A DNA stretch of 64,000 nucleotides, from the NCBI GenBank assembly GCA_039809865.1, contig JBDHVW010000006.1:1-64000 (forward strand), in the 5' to 3' direction. The notes under the pieces are model-generated. The model saw nothing but the letters and a program-made list of their open reading frames with translations. It ran no database searches and had not been told where the DNA came from. A program made the translations under genes and the position numbers. Origin of the DNA: QWHO01 sp039809865. Lineage in GTDB: Bacteria > Vulcanimicrobiota > Xenobia > Xenobiales > QWHO01. Positions 16,457-25,534 of the stretch are shown piece by piece. The first letter of the stretch is position 1. Each line of letters starts with the position of its first letter.

Positions 16457-17803
16457 GTGAAAAAACTTCTAGCGTTCCTCGAAAAGGCGTCCAAAGAGCA
16501 CCATGTCGTCGCGTTGCGCGACGGGATGATCGGCAGCGTGCCCATCATCCTGGTGGGGAGCTGCTTCCTCTTGCTGGCCTCGCAGGGGGACGTGCTGAAC
16601 AAGTATTTCTCTGGCGAGGTGGGCTGGCTGCCCAACCTCAAGGCCTCCGGATTCGTCGACTGGTACACCGGACACGTGCCGGGCCTGCTCATCCCCTATC
16701 GCTTCACGATGGGGCTGCTGGGGCTCTACATCGCCTTCACGGTGGCGTTCTGCCTGGCCAAGCAATACAATCTTCCTCCGCTGCCACAGGCCGTGGGAGC
16801 CGTCGCCGCGCTGCTCGTAGCCGGCACTCCGCTCAAAGCGCCGATGCCGGTCGGTCATCCGCTCTACGACGCCGCCAAGCCGGATGCGACGCTGTGGGTC
16901 ATCCCGCAAAAATCGCTGGGCGCCGAGGGGATCTTCCTGGGCATCTTCCTGGCCATCCTGATGGTCGAGGTCTCGCGCAAGTTCGTGAAGCCGCGCCAAG
17001 AAGAGGCTCCCCAGCCCGGCGCCATGCCCCAGTCGGTCAACGACGCCTTCGCGAGCTTTCTCCCGATGCTGCTGGTCGTGCTGCTGGTCTACCTCATCGT
17101 GCACGGGCTGGGCTTCGACCTGCAGGGCTCCATCGTGCGCGCCTCGAGCTTCCTGGCCACCCTGGGCGACACGCTGCCGTGCGTGCTGGCGGTCAACCTG
17201 CTGCTGCACCTGTTTGGGGTGGCGGGCGTGCACGGCATCTCGGTCATCAACGCGGTGATGTTGCCGATCTGGCAGCAGTTCCTGGTCCACAACGCCGAGT
17301 TGCACTCCGCCGGTCAGCCGATGGAGTACGTCACCGCCTATCCGTTCTGGCAGTGGTTCATCTGGATCGGCGGCGCGGGCGTCACGCTGGCGCCGACCAT
17401 GCTGCTGTTCACCATGAAGCACCCGCACCTGCGCAACATCGGCAAGATCTCGATCGTGCCGGCGCTGTTCAACGTCAACGAGCCGTTCTTGTTCGGCATC
17501 CCGGTGGTGGCCAACCCGATCCTGGCCATTCCGTTCGTGCTGGCGCCCCTGGCCTGCGGCACGGTGGCCTTCCTCGCCATCAGCCTGGGCCTGGTGACGA
17601 AGCCCTTCCTGGAAGCGCCCTGGGTCCTGCCCTGCTTCCTGGGCGCCGCCCTCAGTTGCCAGGACCTGCGCGCCGTGGTGCTGGTCTGCCTCAATCTGGC
17701 CATCAGCGGCGCCATCTGGTGGCCCTTCCTGAAGGCCTACGAGCGCCGCCTCTCTACTCCAGCCGCGCCTCCCAGCGAAACATCTGGCCCGACGGCAGAG
17801 TGA
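16457..17803 (+). CDS. PTS system lactose/cellobiose-type EIIC component
   Basis: 448 residues from GTG 16457. It begins LLAFLEKASKEHHVVALRDGMIGSVPIILVGSCFLLLA, the classical CelB/ChbC start. About ten membrane segments follow, with the family signature PALFNVNEPFLFGIPVVANPILAIPFVLAP near residues 335-365. EIIC forms the sugar channel, and EIIA and EIIB domains must phosphorylate the bound beta-linked disaccharide. Neither domain, nor a phospho-beta-glycosidase, is encoded nearby. It could use partners elsewhere or act as a facilitator. Its end overlaps the next (convergent) gene by 50 bp. Confidence 0.9.
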   Translation: MKKLLAFLEKASKEHHVVALRDGMIGSVPIILVGSCFLLLASQGDVLNKYFSGEVGWLPNLKASGFVDWYTGHVPGLLIPYRFTMGLLGLYIAFTVAFCLAKQYNLPPLPQAVGAVAALLVAGTPLKAPMPVGHPLYDAAKPDATLWVIPQKSLGAEGIFLGIFLAILMVEVSRKFVKPRQEEAPQPGAMPQSVNDAFASFLPMLLVVLLVYLIVHGLGFDLQGSIVRASSFLATLGDTLPCVLAVNLLLHLFGVAGVHGISVINAVMLPIWQQFLVHNAELHSAGQPMEYVTAYPFWQWFIWIGGAGVTLAPTMLLFTMKHPHLRNIGKISIVPALFNVNEPFLFGIPVVANPILAIPFVLAPLACGTVAFLAISLGLVTKPFLEAPWVLPCFLGAALSCQDLRAVVLVCLNLAISGAIWWPFLKAYERRLSTPAAPPSETSGPTAE

Positions 17804-18830
17804 CCAGTCCGGTGGCCAGCTTCCCCTGGAGCTGACCTTTGAACGTGCCCGACACGGTCAGCGAGGGGGCCTTCAGCCATTCCAGCGCGCCCTTCTCGGC
17901 CTGGGCGGTGAAGCTGCCCTCCACGGCGCCCTGCTTGAACGAGCCGCGCAGCTGGTAGGTGACGCGGCCCAGGTTGGATTTGTCCTGCGAGCTGCCGCTC
18001 TGAATCCAGCGGCCCGTGACCTGCGAGCCGCTGATGCGCAGGTTGAGCACGTTCGACAGCGCGACCTCCTGGCCGCTCTTGGACTCGACGCGCTCCGTCC
18101 AGCGGCCGCTCAGGTTCGTCTCGGCGCAGGTGGCGTCGAACGTCACCTCGTCCAGGCGCACGGCTCCCGCCGAGCCTCCCGGCTTGCGCTCGTTCTCCTC
18201 CACCACGCCGACCAGGTTCAGCACCGCCGTCGAGGCGTAGTGGCTCGTCCCTCCGTCCGAGGAAGCCAGCACGAACACCGTCACGCGGCGCGAGAAGGGA
18301 TAGTAGGAGGCGCTGACATCCACCGTCCACCCGGCCTTCCGGTAGCGCTGGGTGAAGTCGGAGTGCACGTTCTTGCGGCTCAGCTTGCTGAGCTCGTCAT
18401 GCAGGTGAACCGCCGTCTTCTCGCTCTGGATGCGCTTCCAGTCGGGCTTGCGCGACCACTGCTGCTTCATGAGCCGCAGCCGGAAATTGTTGACGTCGCC
18501 CTCGGACTTGACGAACAGGTCCACCGCGCGACCCGGTGAGAGCTCCGCCAGCTCTCCCTGGAGGTTGCCCTGGAGCGGCGCCAGCGAGGACTCCGGGTCC
18601 AGCGCCGCCAGTCCCTCCTCCAGCACCAGCGGCTTGAGCCCCAGCTGCACCACGATGCCGTAAGCCTCCAACCAGCAAGACTTCTCCTTGCGCGAGGCGG
18701 GAACGCCGCGGTTCTCGAGCTGGCGCACGAGCTCTTTCACATAGCCGCCCAACTCGCCGGGCTTGGCGTGCACGGGCCTCCCGCCCAGCAGGAGCGCCAC
18801 CAGAACCAGACCACACCCGAGGACTCTCAG
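17754..18830 (-). CDS. Secreted protein of unknown function, probable CTG start
   Basis: 358 residues if translation starts at CTG 18830, directly after the TAG of the upstream transglycosylase gene. SD-like AAGGGG lies 6 nt before it. This start gives a full signal peptide (RVLGCGLVLVALLLGGRPVHA); the first GTG (18800) would cut it to a remnant. The mature part has a helical N-terminal region with two Cys, a mid-section with a repeat-like RYRKAGWTVDVSASYYPFS strand, and a C-terminal Ser/Gly-rich beta region (TFKGQLQGKLATGLVTLPSGQ). No domain is recognised. It is likely co-transcribed with the transglycosylase, hinting at an envelope role. Confidence 0.65.
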   Translation of the reverse strand: MRVLGCGLVLVALLLGGRPVHAKPGELGGYVKELVRQLENRGVPASRKEKSCWLEAYGIVVQLGLKPLVLEEGLAALDPESSLAPLQGNLQGELAELSPGRAVDLFVKSEGDVNNFRLRLMKQQWSRKPDWKRIQSEKTAVHLHDELSKLSRKNVHSDFTQRYRKAGWTVDVSASYYPFSRRVTVFVLASSDGGTSHYASTAVLNLVGVVEENERKPGGSAGAVRLDEVTFDATCAETNLSGRWTERVESKSGQEVALSNVLNLRISGSQVTGRWIQSGSSQDKSNLGRVTYQLRGSFKQGAVEGSFTAQAEKGALEWLKAPSLTVSGTFKGQLQGKLATGLVTLPSGQMFRWEARLE

Positions 18831-20558
18831 CTAGTTCCCCTTGGTCTGAGAAGGCTTCTGGGCCGTCAGGTTGCGCTCGCGCACGGCCAGGAAGTCCTCA
18901 CCCCAGCGCGGGTTGAGGCAGATGCGGATGCGCCCCCCCTCCAGCTCGACTTTGTAGACCCGGTCCATCAGGTAGTCCGACTCGAGGCACTGGCGGAGCG
19001 CCGCGCGCGTGGACTCATCCAACCCGGTTACCTGGAACTCGGCCGCCACGCCCTTGAGGTGAATCTCGTCGCGCCAGTCGAAGCTCTGCTTGCCCGTGGC
19101 CGTCAGGTGGGCCAGCGAGAGGCGACTCACCGGCAGGCGGAAGTCTTGCTTGCCCGTGGCCTCGCGCATGCGCAGCGTCAGGCTCCAGAGATAGCCGTCC
19201 AGCTCGGGGGTGATGTAGAACGAGAACAGGCGGGGATCGCTACCCCGCTTGGCCGCGCCCCCGATGCCCTGGTCGGCCACCGGAGCCGTCACGCGCACCA
19301 GCTCCGACTTGCGCACGCCCTCGCGGAAGTCTTCCACTGTCAGATGGGTATTGATGCCGGCCACCTCCACGAAGTCGCGGTTGGCGTCGTAATGCGCCAC
19401 CGTGCTGCGGGTATACTCGGGCCCGGCCAGGAAAGCCGCCAGCGAGCCCAGCACTTTCCACACGTAGATATCGCTCTCGTCCACCAGCGCCTGGGAACGG
19501 TTGGAGTTGTTGGTGATCTCGCCGTCCATGGTGCGCAGGCCGTTGAGCATCTGGCGGCAGCGCAGGTCGTTCCAGAGCGACAGGTAGTTGACGTTGTTGT
19601 CGCCCAGGGCGGCCAGGAAATTGACGCGGTTGTCGCCGCTGGGGCGCGACAGGTTGGGATCGCGCCGGGCCAGATAGTCGAACAGGATGTCGTCGTCGTT
19701 CTGTAACCCGTTGTGATAGGCCGAGATGGCCAGATCCACCCGCCCGCCGTAGCGGTCGAGCAAGAACTTGAAGAACAGCACCGCGTCTTCGAGGTTGGCC
19801 TCGGGCACGAGCCGCTCGTCCTCCACCCCGGCCTGGTGGGCCAGCTGGCGGTGGCGTTTCACGAGGTCGTAACGCTCGGCCAGCGCCATGAACTGGTTGG
19901 CCTTCTTCTTCGCCTCGGGGTCCTTGTTGCTGGCAGCGACCTGCTTGAAGAACTTGGCCTGGGTGTAATACTCGTCCGCCTGCTTCTGGCTGTAAGCGTG
20001 GGCCGTATCGACCGCGCCCCAGGTCATCTGCCCCAGCCCGGCCGCGTCGGCCCAACTGATCTTGGCCATGCTGCCCGAGTTCTCCCACGAGGTGATGCCC
20101 AGCACCGCCAGGTAGGGCACCTGGTGGAAGTCGCACAGCTTCTTGAGCTGGCCCTCGTAGCGGCGGATCAGCGAGTGGTTGCGGTTCAGATCGTGGTACT
20201 CGGTGGTGTGATACACCACGTGGTGGAAGGACAGGATCTCGGCCGCCGCCTGGCGCTTCTCCTCCTCGGAGTAGTTGGTGAGGAGCTGGTCCACCATGTC
20301 GTCCACAGCGGCCCGCTCTTCCGGTGAATACTTTTCGGTGACGTAGAACTGGCGCAGCTTGGAACGGCTGGGGGGCACCTGGGCGCTGGGTTTGGGGATA
20401 CCCTGGGTGGCAGCCGGGTTGGGCGTTGCGGAGCGCGTCGCGACGGGCGGAGGGGGCGTGGCGGTGCCGAAGCAGCCGGTGAGACCCCAGCAGGGGATCA
20501 AGAGCCACCCGAAAAAACAAGCCCGGTGAAGAGTCTTCTTGATCCCGCCAGCGCTCAC
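18831..20558 (-). CDS. Lytic transglycosylase-like (SLT) lipoprotein
   Basis: 575 residues from GTG 20558. The N-terminal signal ends in LTGC, a lipobox. A Pro/Ala linker (about 35-70) leads to a helical region. An SLT-type catalytic motif lies around 155-185: SWENSGSMAKISWADAAGLGQM, where the Glu after SW matches the catalytic acid of family GH23 and AAGLGQM the GAxGLxQ motif. Further on, VDLAISAYHNGLQN matches the AYNAG motif. The C-terminal ~200 residues (from about 380) are specific and unrecognised. It should cleave peptidoglycan at the outer membrane. It is divergent from yraN (44 bp) and precedes the secreted unknown gene. Confidence 0.8.
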   Translation of the reverse strand: MSAGGIKKTLHRACFFGWLLIPCWGLTGCFGTATPPPPVATRSATPNPAATQGIPKPSAQVPPSRSKLRQFYVTEKYSPEERAAVDDMVDQLLTNYSEEEKRQAAAEILSFHHVVYHTTEYHDLNRNHSLIRRYEGQLKKLCDFHQVPYLAVLGITSWENSGSMAKISWADAAGLGQMTWGAVDTAHAYSQKQADEYYTQAKFFKQVAASNKDPEAKKKANQFMALAERYDLVKRHRQLAHQAGVEDERLVPEANLEDAVLFFKFLLDRYGGRVDLAISAYHNGLQNDDDILFDYLARRDPNLSRPSGDNRVNFLAALGDNNVNYLSLWNDLRCRQMLNGLRTMDGEITNNSNRSQALVDESDIYVWKVLGSLAAFLAGPEYTRSTVAHYDANRDFVEVAGINTHLTVEDFREGVRKSELVRVTAPVADQGIGGAAKRGSDPRLFSFYITPELDGYLWSLTLRMREATGKQDFRLPVSRLSLAHLTATGKQSFDWRDEIHLKGVAAEFQVTGLDESTRAALRQCLESDYLMDRVYKVELEGGRIRICLNPRWGEDFLAVRERNLTAQKPSQTKGN

Positions 20559-20602
20559 GATGAGACAACCTTTCTCTCAGCGCCGATCGGTTCCTGTCCT
20601 TC

Positions 20603-20953
20603 ATGACCCGTCCGGAGCTCGCCCGGGCCGGTGAGCGGGCCGCCGCAACCTTTTTGGAGGCTCGCGGCGCGGTCATTCTAGAGCGGAACTACCGCTGCCC
20701 GCCCGCCGAGATCGACCTGATCGCACGCGAACGGGACGCGCTGCTATTCGTCGAAGTGAAGACGCGCGTTTCCAACCGCTCGGTTCCCAGCGAGGCTGTC
20801 TCCTTTCAAAAACAGCAAAAGATTCGGCTTGCCGCCCAGTGGTATCTGTCCTCCAAAAAGCTCCACGACCAGGCCTGCCGCTTCGACGTGATCGCCGTGT
20901 GCGGGCGTTGCGAGGAGGACTTCACCCTGGAGTACCTGCCGGGGGCTTTTTAG
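20603..20953 (+). CDS. yraN: UPF0102 (YraN) nuclease-fold protein
   Basis: 116 residues, the normal family length. It shows the restriction-endonuclease-like core: GERAAATFLEARG helix, EIDLIARERDALLFVEVKTR with the E, D and E-x-K residues of the PD-(D/E)xK site, and the C-terminal RFDVIAV strand. The family is widespread and its biological role is still poorly defined; DNA processing or repair is suspected. It lies 4 bp upstream of the transporter-fusion gene and is probably its operon leader. Confidence 0.9.
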   Translation: MTRPELARAGERAAATFLEARGAVILERNYRCPPAEIDLIARERDALLFVEVKTRVSNRSVPSEAVSFQKQQKIRLAAQWYLSSKKLHDQACRFDVIAVCGRCEEDFTLEYLPGAF

Positions 20954-20957
20954 CAGC

Positions 20958-23900
20958 GTGTTCTGGGCCATCTTCTCCTCGGTGCGGAAGAAAGAGCGGG
21001 CCCGCTTTGTCTTTTTCCTGACTCTGAGCGGATTGTTGTCGCTGGGCCAGACGGTCGGCCTGGCGGGCTCCGAGTCTTTGTTGCTGGCCAAACTGGGCGC
21101 CGCGGCGCTGCCGGTGACGTTCATCGCCGCCTCGGCCCTCACCGTGATGGGCAACTTCCTGTATGCGGTGGGAGTCGACCGCGCCCGCAACGACGTGTAT
21201 TTCATCCGCCTGCTGATGGGCGCGGCGGTGGCGCTCTGCCTGCTGACCGTGGGCATCATCAAGGGGATCGCCTGGGTTCTGCCCGCCACCTACTGCTTCT
21301 ACTACCTCAGCCTGGCGGTGTTCACGAACCACTACTGGACGTTCACCGGCGACTTCTTCGACACGCTGGCCGCCAAGCGACTCTTCCCCGTTTTCGTGGT
21401 GGGCAGCAGCCTGGGCGGACTGGCGGGGGGCATGCTGGTCATCTTCAGCGCCAGCTTCCTTCCCCCGCAGTACCTGCTCTTCTTCTGGGCCGTCTTCTGC
21501 CTGCTCACGGCCGCTCTCTTGCGGCTCTACCGCCGCCGGCTGCGCCGCTGGGGGCCGCTGGAGCTCGAGGAGGCGGACGAGACCTCGCTCGACGGGATCA
21601 AGGCCGCCGTGCGCTACCTGCGCCAATCCGCGCTGGGCCGCTGGACCGTGCTGAGCGCCCTGGCCATGGTGCTGGCCGTGTTCGTCAGCCAGTATCTCTA
21701 CAGCGACATCCTGGTGCAGCGCTTTCCCGAGGCCGACGCCCTGGCGCGCTTCCTGGGCATCTACCTGGCCGTCAGCAACACGCTGGAGATCGTGGTGGAG
21801 GTCGTTCTCACGCCCTTTCTCATCCGGCGGGTGGGAGTGGCCCGCGCCAACCTGGTGCACCCCTTCCTGACGCTGTTGACCTTCATCTTCCTGTACCTGC
21901 GCTGGGGGCAGCTCATTCCCGCGGTCGTGGCCCGTTTCAACCGCGAATCCGGCGAGAACGCGCTGGCCGCGCCGGTGCGCTCACTGGTCTACAACGCCCT
22001 TCCGGCGCGCTTCCGGGGTCGCATCCGCGCCTTCCTCGAGGGTATCGTGGTCTACTCGGGCATGACGGTGGCCGGCATCGCGCTGCTGGTCCTGCACGAC
22101 CACCTGGGGCCCCTCTCGCTGTGCCTGGCAGGCGGCGCGCTGGCGGGCCTCTACCTGGTGGCCAATCTCCAGGTGCGCAGCGAGTACTTGCGCACGCTCG
22201 TCACCGAGCTGCGCGCCGGACGCCTGGATCTGGCCGAGGTTGGCACCGACATCGGCGCCGAGCGCCTGGCCGAGCTGTGGAACGCGCTGCTCAAGGAAGA
22301 CTACGACCATCCCTCGCTGGCGCTGCTGCAGATGGCCCCCGTGCTGGCGGCCCGGGGCGTGGTGGAGCCGTTGCGCGCCTCCCTGGGGCACCACGACCCG
22401 CGGCTGCGGGCGGCCTGCGTCGAGGCTCTGGGCGAGTCCCTGGGCACGCAGGCCATCCCCGACTTGCTCCGGGGGATGGACGACGCCGATCACAGCGTGG
22501 GCCAGGCCGCCCTGCGCACCTTCACCCCGCCGATGGTGCGGCGCGAGGAAGTGCGGGACAAATTGCGTGGCCTGCTGAGCAGCACCGACCCGCAGCTGGC
22601 GGCCCGGGCCGCGCACCTGCTGGGTCCCGAGGGGCGCAGCAAGCTGGTCGAGCTGGTGCAGAGCGAGCAAGCTGCACGCGCCTCGGCCGGCCTGGAGTTC
22701 TTGCCCGGAGACCTGGCCGCGCTGGCGATGGAGAAGCTGGCCTCGTCCGACTCGGAGGTCTGCGCCGCCGCGCTGGAGGCGCTGGCCCGCCTGCAGCTCC
22801 CGCTGGAGCTCGACCTGGAGCGCTTGAGCAAGCTGCAGCACCACTCCGACCTGAAGGTGCGGCTGGGGGCGGTGCGTTGCCTGGGCGTGCAAGAGTCGAA
22901 TGACTCGCTGGTGCTCGTGGCCAGCGCCCTGGGCGATCCGGCTCACGACGTGCGGCGCCTGGCCGCTGAGACTCTGGGCACCGTGAAGGCCGATGTGACC
23001 ACGGTGGTGGAGCCCTACTTGCACGCGCAGCACCCTGCCACGGTGGAGGCGGCCGCCATCGCGCTCTCGAGCAATCCGACCCCGCGCGGGCGCGAGGTGC
23101 TGGCGCGCGAGTTCCGGGGACGGGTCGAGGCCGCCTGGCGCAACGTCATCGCCTTACACGTGCTGCCGGACGAGGAAGAGACCGCCACGCGCTTCATGCG
23201 AGCCGCTTACGAGGACGCGGCCGCCAAGAACCGCCGGCTGGCGTTCCGGATGCTGGAGAATCTCGAGAGCGCCAAGGTCATCCGCAGCGTGGAGAAGGTC
23301 CTGCGCTTCGCCTCGGCCCGCACGCGCTCGGACGCGCTCGAGGTGCTCTCCAACCTGGGCGACCGCGAAGCCTCCAACCTGCTGGTGCTGTTGCTCGAGG
23401 ACGGGGCGCTGGAGGACAAGCTGCCCGTCGTGACGGCCCAGGTATCGGCCTACAAGACTCCCGACGAGGTGCTCAGCGAGGCGCGCACCTCGGACAACCA
23501 GTGGCTGCGTCTGGCGGCAGGCACACCGAGTCGCGCGGGAGAACCTTCCGCGCGAGAAGAGAAGATGGAACGCCTGCTTGTACTCCGCAAAGTCCCGCTT
23601 TTCGCCCACATGACGCTGGAGCAGCTGGAGGCGATCAACCAGCTCGTGACCGAGGAGCAGTACCTGGCGGGCGAGATGATCTTCCAGGAGGGCGACGTGG
23701 GTGGCGAGCTCTACCTGCTGGTCGAGGGCGAGGTTTCCGTGGTCAAGAATCACGGCGAGCCGGGCGAGGTCAAGCTGGCCACTCTGAACGGGGTCAGCTA
23801 TTTCGGCGAGATGGCGATTTTGGATGACGAGCCTCGCAGCGCCAGCGTGCTGGTCTCGAAAGACGCACGCGTGCTGGCCCTGAAGGGCGATCGCCTGAAG

Positions 23901-24014
23901 GAGCTGGTGCTCCAGATGCCCGAGATCGCCTTCGAAATCTTCAAGGTGCTGACCGCCCGCCTGCGCAGCTCGGACCAGCGGCTGGCCAAGGTGACCGCCA
24001 CCAGCGCGGGGTGA
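20958..24014 (+). CDS. Transporter-like membrane domain fused to HEAT repeats and a cNMP-binding domain
   Basis: 1018 residues from GTG 20958. Residues ~1-430 hold about 12 membrane helices of MFS or ATP/ADP-translocase (NTT) type, with a loop (ELEEADETSLDGIKAAVRYLRQS) between halves. From ~436 to ~865 come alpha-alpha HEAT repeats (LRAACVEALGESLGTQAIPDLLRGM and VRLGAVRCLGVQESNDSL-like units). Residues ~870-1010 are a cyclic-nucleotide-binding domain: PLFAHMTLEQLEAI, YLLVEGEVSVVK and the phosphate-binding cassette FGEMAILDDEPRSASV with the conserved Glu and Arg. A ligand such as cAMP may gate transport through the HEAT solenoid. The gene overlaps the phosphatase-like gene by 4 nt (GTGA). Confidence 0.85.
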   Translation: MFWAIFSSVRKKERARFVFFLTLSGLLSLGQTVGLAGSESLLLAKLGAAALPVTFIAASALTVMGNFLYAVGVDRARNDVYFIRLLMGAAVALCLLTVGIIKGIAWVLPATYCFYYLSLAVFTNHYWTFTGDFFDTLAAKRLFPVFVVGSSLGGLAGGMLVIFSASFLPPQYLLFFWAVFCLLTAALLRLYRRRLRRWGPLELEEADETSLDGIKAAVRYLRQSALGRWTVLSALAMVLAVFVSQYLYSDILVQRFPEADALARFLGIYLAVSNTLEIVVEVVLTPFLIRRVGVARANLVHPFLTLLTFIFLYLRWGQLIPAVVARFNRESGENALAAPVRSLVYNALPARFRGRIRAFLEGIVVYSGMTVAGIALLVLHDHLGPLSLCLAGGALAGLYLVANLQVRSEYLRTLVTELRAGRLDLAEVGTDIGAERLAELWNALLKEDYDHPSLALLQMAPVLAARGVVEPLRASLGHHDPRLRAACVEALGESLGTQAIPDLLRGMDDADHSVGQAALRTFTPPMVRREEVRDKLRGLLSSTDPQLAARAAHLLGPEGRSKLVELVQSEQAARASAGLEFLPGDLAALAMEKLASSDSEVCAAALEALARLQLPLELDLERLSKLQHHSDLKVRLGAVRCLGVQESNDSLVLVASALGDPAHDVRRLAAETLGTVKADVTTVVEPYLHAQHPATVEAAAIALSSNPTPRGREVLAREFRGRVEAAWRNVIALHVLPDEEETATRFMRAAYEDAAAKNRRLAFRMLENLESAKVIRSVEKVLRFASARTRSDALEVLSNLGDREASNLLVLLLEDGALEDKLPVVTAQVSAYKTPDEVLSEARTSDNQWLRLAAGTPSRAGEPSAREEKMERLLVLRKVPLFAHMTLEQLEAINQLVTEEQYLAGEMIFQEGDVGGELYLLVEGEVSVVKNHGEPGEVKLATLNGVSYFGEMAILDDEPRSASVLVSKDARVLALKGDRLKELVLQMPEIAFEIFKVLTARLRSSDQRLAKVTATSAG

Positions 24015-25534
24015 GCCGCACCTTTCGCTACCCCTGGATTCCCGTGGGGGTGCTGGTTGCGATCGGCTGGCTGGCCCTGTTATGGGCGCAGCAGCTGGCG
24101 CTGGGCCTGGTCCACTTCCCGTCGCGCGCGGTCGTGCTGCAATCTCCCCCCGGCCTGCGCACCGAGCAGTATGCCCGCCAGGTGGTGCTGATCGTGGCGC
24201 CCGGACTGACGGTGAGCGATCTTGCGACCATGCCGGGCTGGACGGAGCTTTCCGCGCGGGGGGCGAGCGGCACGCTGCAGACCGTGCTACCGAGCTTCAG
24301 CTGGCCCAACGAGGCCGCCCTGGTGACGGGCGCGCCCCCCTGGCTCACGGGCGTGCTGACCGATCTGCACGCCGAGACGGTGACGGCGGATTCCCTGTTC
24401 AATCGCGTGCCGACGGCGGTGGTGGGCTCGTTCGTATGGGATCGGCTGTTTCCGGGCCAGCTCTCGCGCTCGGCCGCGTTTCCCGTGACGGCCCCCGACG
24501 CGGACCGCACGGAGCGCGCGCTGCACTGGGTGAAGGACGGTTTCCCGCTGGTCATCCTGGAGCTGGCCTCGGACGACCCTCATTCGGTGGATTCGCAGAT
24601 TCTGGCGGTGAGTCAGGCGGTCGACCTGTCAACCACCGCGTTGGTGGTGGTGTCGCCTCGCGGGGAGACCGCGCGCGGCGGGTTCGGCGGCCGCGAGGCC
24701 GAGGTGACGCAGGTGCCGTTCCTGATGGTCGGTGCGGGCGTGGAGCCCGGGAAGGGTCTGCACGGCAAGATGCTGGACGTGGCCTCGACGCTGGCCACCC
24801 TGCTGGGCGTGCCGCCCCCTCTGCACAGCCTGGGGCGCCCCCTGGCGGTGCCCCTGGTGACCGAGCTGATCACCACGCAACAGCGTACCCTGGCCGATGC
24901 TTCGCTGGCGGCCTGGAGCCTGCGCAACCCGCTCTCGAAGGACCCGGTCGCGGAGCTGGTGAGCGCGGCGCAACGCAGCGAGCTGCAGGCGCGCTGGTTC
25001 CGCCTGGCGTTCTGGCTGCTGCTGGTGGTCGCGTGCGCGGTGGCCCTGGCGCGCTACGACCGCCGGCGCGGTTGGCGCACGGTAGCCCAGGGCTTGCAGT
25101 GGGGCGCGGTGGTGACGCTGACCTGGAACCTGACGTATCTCCTGCTGGTCGGCCCCTACTCGCCCTCGTCGGTGGCCTCGTGGGAGCAGGCGCGCGTGAT
25201 GGGGCTCTTTTGCGGGCTGCTGGGCTTCTTGCTGGTGCTGATCGCCGCCGGGTTACGGGGGGCCTCGCCGCAGCCGGGCCGGCCTTCGACCGGCGGACTC
25301 GAGGTGGCCGCCGGGACGGTGGCGTTCATGGTGAGCGAAGCGTTGTTGTTCGGGGCACTGTATGGCTTCCCGCGACCGGTGAGCGTGCCGCGGGCGGATT
25401 TGACGCTGGCGCTGGCGGCTTTGATCTGCGCGCTGATCGGCGTGTGCCTGGCGGCGCCGCTGACGCCCTGGATCTCGCGCTGGACCGGACGCTGGCCGGT
25501 CAGGTCGGGGCGGGTAGGAAAGATTAAGGTTTGA
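24011..25534 (+). CDS. Membrane protein with degenerate alkaline-phosphatase-superfamily domain
   Basis: 507 residues from GTG 24011, coupled to the fusion gene upstream. An N-terminal anchor (about 8-28) precedes a periplasmic domain with the layout of nucleotide-pyrophosphatase/phosphodiesterase enzymes: PSFSWPNEAALVTGAPPWLTGV around the nucleophile loop and a later VPFLMVGAGVEPG. The expected metal ligands are missing: the first Asp (xxxDGxR) reads VAPG, the SDHG motif reads SPRG, and the HGG loop reads FGG. It is probably not an active phosphatase. The C-terminal ~190 residues hold about five membrane helices. A sensory or scaffold role with the upstream transporter is an inference. Confidence 0.75.
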   Translation: MSRTFRYPWIPVGVLVAIGWLALLWAQQLALGLVHFPSRAVVLQSPPGLRTEQYARQVVLIVAPGLTVSDLATMPGWTELSARGASGTLQTVLPSFSWPNEAALVTGAPPWLTGVLTDLHAETVTADSLFNRVPTAVVGSFVWDRLFPGQLSRSAAFPVTAPDADRTERALHWVKDGFPLVILELASDDPHSVDSQILAVSQAVDLSTTALVVVSPRGETARGGFGGREAEVTQVPFLMVGAGVEPGKGLHGKMLDVASTLATLLGVPPPLHSLGRPLAVPLVTELITTQQRTLADASLAAWSLRNPLSKDPVAELVSAAQRSELQARWFRLAFWLLLVVACAVALARYDRRRGWRTVAQGLQWGAVVTLTWNLTYLLLVGPYSPSSVASWEQARVMGLFCGLLGFLLVLIAAGLRGASPQPGRPSTGGLEVAAGTVAFMVSEALLFGALYGFPRPVSVPRADLTLALAALICALIGVCLAAPLTPWISRWTGRWPVRSGRVGKIKV

